The notes beneath the pieces were generated by a model. That model saw only the letters and a list, made by a program, of their open reading frames with translations, made no database searches and had not been told where the DNA came from. The position numbers and the translations under genes were made by a program. Of a stretch of 7,969 nucleotides of DNA, positions 5,481 to 7,969 are shown in pieces. The stretch lies in assembly GCA_029063695.1 (NCBI GenBank), contig JAIDNR010000110.1:1-7969 (forward strand). The letters run 5' to 3'. How positions within the stretch are numbered: position 1 is the stretch's first letter; each line of letters begins with the position of its first letter. The stretch comes from Ruminococcus sp. (lineage in GTDB: Bacteria; Bacillota; Clostridia; Oscillospirales; Ruminococcaceae).

Positions 5481-6342
5481 TTAATGGTGATACAAGATTA
5501 AGATAATCTTTTCTTGTCCTCATTTTACCTTTACTGCCGCTGAAGAACCAGAATATAACAAGAATTATAACAAACGGTGCGGCAATAAACGGAACAACAA
5601 GCATCGAGTCAACTTTCAGAGCATCTGGGTCAACCTTGACAGTATGCTCATATATGGTTTCGATGCGATGGGAACGGACAAGCAGACGATGTGAATTTAT
5701 TCCATAGGGTGTACAGGTCATGAGCGTTACATAATCACCATCAGGAATTATCGCAAGTTTATCCAGTTCACTTGGCTCTACAATTAAAATATCCTCAACT
5801 TCATAAGTAAAAACTTCATTAAGGATTGTAATAGTAAAAATATCATTAACAACAAGTTTATTCAGGTCAGTGAAAAGCTTTGCCGAGGGCAGACCTCTGT
5901 GAGCAGAAATGACTGCATGGGTATTGTTTCCGCCGACAGGAAAAGCCGAACCTTCGAGATGACCTGCCGCAATATTGAGAACTTCTGCACTTGTGCCATG
6001 ATAAAGCGGAAGCTCAACATTGATACACGGAATTGTGACATAACCCATAACTCCCGTACCCGAAACATCAAGAATGCTGTAATATTCGGGCATCTTTGCA
6101 GATTCCGAAAACGGATTTGACATTGCGGCAAGCTTATTGTTGTAAGCTCTTGCTTCTTCGAGCATTCTCTCAATATCGGCATTATCCAGTTCCGCAACTT
6201 TCTGCTGATAGCCTGCAACAACACGGCTCTGAACACGCCTGTTCCACCAGTTGCTGAATGACGGATAACTCATCACGGAGAGCCCCACGAATAAGAGAAT
6301 AAACAATATAACAGTTGAAATAATGTCTGCTTTTCTGCTCAT
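5467..6342 (-). CDS. srtC: Class C sortase (pilin polymerase)
   Basis: This 291-residue membrane transpeptidase joins pilin subunits by cutting the LPxTG Thr-Gly bond and linking Thr to a lysine of the next pilin. Class C hallmarks are all present: an N-terminal membrane helix (about 8-26), a coiled linker, a lid-like NPF at 76-78, His148 in SAHRGLPSAKLF, Cys210 in TLMTCTPYG, Arg219 in NSHRLLVR, and a C-terminal membrane helix (about 247-268) with a basic cytoplasmic tail. The lid has Asn76 where Asp is usual (DPF/DPW). The ATG at 6342-6340 has a GGAGG ribosome site at 6348-6352, 5 nt upstream. It sits between the shaft pilin and the minor pilin, whose start it overlaps by 4 nt, which is the usual location for a dedicated pilus sortase. 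Its natural substrates should be the LPTTG shaft pilin and the YPK-bearing minor pilin. Confidence 0.96.
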   Translation of the reverse strand: MSRKADIISTVILFILLFVGLSVMSYPSFSNWWNRRVQSRVVAGYQQKVAELDNADIERMLEEARAYNNKLAAMSNPFSESAKMPEYYSILDVSGTGVMGYVTIPCINVELPLYHGTSAEVLNIAAGHLEGSAFPVGGNNTHAVISAHRGLPSAKLFTDLNKLVVNDIFTITILNEVFTYEVEDILIVEPSELDKLAIIPDGDYVTLMTCTPYGINSHRLLVRSHRIETIYEHTVKVDPDALKVDSMLVVPFIAAPFVIILVIFWFFSGSKGKMRTRKDYLNLVSPLKEVD

Positions 6343-6358
6343 GAGTCCCTCCCTGATG

Positions 6359-6384
6359 TCCTGTCGGCTTTAAAACCGACAGGA
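6359..6384 (-). ncRNA. Stem-loop in the mRNA between shaft pilin and class C sortase
   Basis: TCCTGTCGG and CCGACAGGA form a perfect 9-bp stem, extendable by a G-U and an A-U pair to a UUAA loop. On the minus strand no T-run follows, so it is not a normal intrinsic terminator. It ends about 4 nt before the sortase ribosome site. It could protect the 3' end of abundant pilin mRNA, mark a cleavage point, or lower sortase translation; these roles are inferred. Confidence 0.65.
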
Positions 6385-6426
6385 ACAGGTTATAAAAAGT
6401 ATCGCTTTATCCTTATTGCTTGTAGA

Positions 6427-7969
6427 TTATAAAATCTGATTTTTGCCCATTCTCTTCTTTGTGATGAGTGATACGCCTGCTATAGCAACCATTGCACCGC
6501 CGAAGAAATAGAACAATCTTGTACCAACGCCGCCTGTTGTAGGAAGTGCTGTACCCTTGCGGTTTTCAACTAATGCCTTAGCTGTTGCATTTTCCAAAGC
6601 ATCCCCTGTCAATACTTCCGGTGTTGACCATGTTGAACCCTCAGCAACACTCCACTCAAACTGTGTCAGCTTTTCTTCTGTACCAGCCCAATCCTGTTCT
6701 TCATTTGTTGTAGCTGTGATTTTGATTTGCTGGTCAGGAGCAAGGTTATAACCCTTGGGACCGTCTGTTTCTTTAAGTGTATATGTTCCGTCATCAAGTC
6801 CCTTGATTCTGACAACGAGTTCGTCATTAACCAAAGTCAAGTTAAGTGCTTCTATTGAACCGTTCGGATCAACAACATAGTCATACTCAGGCTCATCAGA
6901 CTTCGAAAACTTAAGTGCATTTTTATCATCGCCCTTATAAAGCTTGAACTCTACAGCACCAAAAGTGTTCTCTTCAATTTCTTTATCATCGAGCTTAGTT
7001 CCAGAAGATTCAAAGAAGTCCTTATCGATTTTAAGAGCATATGTATAAACAATTACCTTATCTTTAGGTGTCTTGCCTTTATTCTCAGGCTTATCCCAGT
7101 CACCATCACCTCTCAGATTCGGATTGTTGGAATAAGTTAGATAAACTTCGTTTCTCTGTCCAGGAGTACCAACATTAGCAGCACTTGAAAGAACAGCCTT
7201 GTATTCAACAGTAACTATTGAATCCTTAGTCAGTGTCACACCCGCATTAGCAGCTGCAGCTTTTATATCAGCAAATGTTACTGTAATGTTATTATCGTCA
7301 CCAACTGTAACCTTACAATCTTTATCTGCTCCTACTTCTATTTCAGTTTTATCAATCTTAACTATATAATGAGTTATAACCTTATCAGCAGTAAACTGTT
7401 CATCAAGTTTATCATTGAACTGATAGAAATACTTCTCATACATATCAAGATTCTCAGGCATTGTTCCGTAAAGCTTGAATGGTACTTCGTCTCCGATGTC
7501 ATAGTCAGCTACATCGTTCCACTGTGTATCAGTATCAACTCCAAGAGGTTCTGCTTCTTCAGCTTTTTTAACATCTTCATAAACTTTCTTCTGAACTTTC
7601 GGGAGACCAATTTTAGCAACGCCATCTTTACCTACATTAGTTGCTGCTCCGCCGAATACTGTAAGCATTCCGAGAGACTTAGCAGTGTACTCTTCATCGT
7701 TACCAATCTGTACAGTACATGACATTGCATAATAACCGTCATCAAGGCCACTGAAAGCTGCTGTTTTTCCGCCATTGTTAACTGTTCCAGCTGTTCCCGC
7801 ATCTTCAACAAGGTTGTTCATAACAATTTTTGCAAAATTCTCTGCAGATTTTCCACCCGTGCTATCTGAAGTAAGTGTTTTTGCAACAGCATCAGCACTT
7901 GTAGTAGAAGGCAGATTTAAAGCACTCAATATACCATCTTTATTTACATCAGCTGCCCAACCTGTAACC
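6427..7969 (-). CDS. Major shaft pilin, LPTTG, isopeptide-forming (5' end beyond window)
   Basis: The reading frame is open to the window edge, giving 513 residues. The signal peptide and first part of domain 1 are missing, and the internal TTG at 7929 is not a real start. Visible parts, numbered from the edge, are the rest of an N-terminal pilin domain (to about 115, with GLDDGYYAM); an LPK motif with Lys124 as the likely polymerisation lysine; a second domain (about 125-300, WNDVADYDIGDEVPFKL to NEVYLTYSN) with candidate isopeptide residues Lys127/128 and Asn273; and a third Cna-B/SpaA-like domain (about 310-470) with Lys316 (KIDK), E-box Glu400 (YTLKETDGPKGYN) and Asn469 (VENRKG). The sorting signal LPTTG (475-479; bases 6532-6546), a membrane helix and a KKRMGK tail complete the protein. 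It is first in the visible operon, as expected for the most abundant subunit, and is followed by an 84-nt gap with a stem-loop. The promoter is outside the window. Confidence 0.95.
   Translation of the reverse strand, partial: VTGWAADVNKDGILSALNLPSTTSADAVAKTLTSDSTGGKSAENFAKIVMNNLVEDAGTAGTVNNGGKTAAFSGLDDGYYAMSCTVQIGNDEEYTAKSLGMLTVFGGAATNVGKDGVAKIGLPKVQKKVYEDVKKAEEAEPLGVDTDTQWNDVADYDIGDEVPFKLYGTMPENLDMYEKYFYQFNDKLDEQFTADKVITHYIVKIDKTEIEVGADKDCKVTVGDDNNITVTFADIKAAAANAGVTLTKDSIVTVEYKAVLSSAANVGTPGQRNEVYLTYSNNPNLRGDGDWDKPENKGKTPKDKVIVYTYALKIDKDFFESSGTKLDDKEIEENTFGAVEFKLYKGDDKNALKFSKSDEPEYDYVVDPNGSIEALNLTLVNDELVVRIKGLDDGTYTLKETDGPKGYNLAPDQQIKITATTNEEQDWAGTEEKLTQFEWSVAEGSTWSTPEVLTGDALENATAKALVENRKGTALPTTGGVGTRLFYFFGGAMVAIAGVSLITKKRMGKNQIL

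Noticed and set aside
7369..7722. Plus-strand 117-codon open frame opposite the shaft pilin
   Set aside because: Antisense to well-supported pilin domains, with AT-rich Ile/Phe/Ser content typical of a shadow frame.
7930..7950. DVNKDG sequence resembling an EF-hand or dockerin calcium loop at the window's pilin edge
   Set aside because: The surrounding pattern (W-x-x-D-V-N-x-D-G-I-L-x-A-L) fits the first domain of Firmicute shaft pilins, and no second dockerin repeat follows.

Overview
The window looks like the chromosome of a low-GC Gram-positive anaerobe, most likely a clostridial lineage such as Oscillospiraceae or Ruminococcus. This is inferred from AT-rich DNA, strong AGGAGG-type ribosome sites, GTG and TTG starts, LPxTG surface proteins and pilin domains of the gut-Firmicutes type. 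No marker gene fixes the genus. All eight genes lie on the minus strand, so transcription runs from high to low coordinates. There is no gene-free stretch above about 100 bases.

Region 1 (about 7969 to 3446) is a sortase-assembled pilus operon. It holds a major shaft pilin whose N-terminus lies beyond the window, a class C pilus-polymerising sortase, a minor LPQTG pilin with a long threonine-rich stalk (probable wall-anchored base pilin), and a second, non-class-C sortase that may attach the fibre to peptidoglycan. The shaft pilin and class C sortase are separated by 84 nt containing a strong stem-loop. The next two junctions are a 4-nt overlap and a 3-nt gap, which suggests translational coupling. 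A modest hairpin followed by a T-run closes the operon.

Region 2 (about 3445 to 1639) starts with a consensus-like promoter directly behind that terminator. It drives a short OmpR-family response regulator and a two-transmembrane histidine kinase whose genes overlap by 13 nt.

Region 3 (about 1638 to 1) encodes an ABC exporter of the MacB/LolD superfamily: an ATPase and the N-terminal 291 residues of an FtsX-type permease that runs off the window. Its leader carries a TATAAT element, an imperfect inverted repeat that could be a regulator site, and an inverted repeat bracketing the ribosome site.

Working model (inference): the pilus is built by the first four genes. The adjacent two-component system senses an envelope signal and controls the downstream exporter, and possibly the pilus. 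I see no CRISPR array, RNA gene, phage gene or insertion sequence. The components belong to known families; the less ordinary points are the truncated regulator, the second sortase, the stalk repeats, the short simple-sequence tract in the permease start and the RNA structures at gene junctions.
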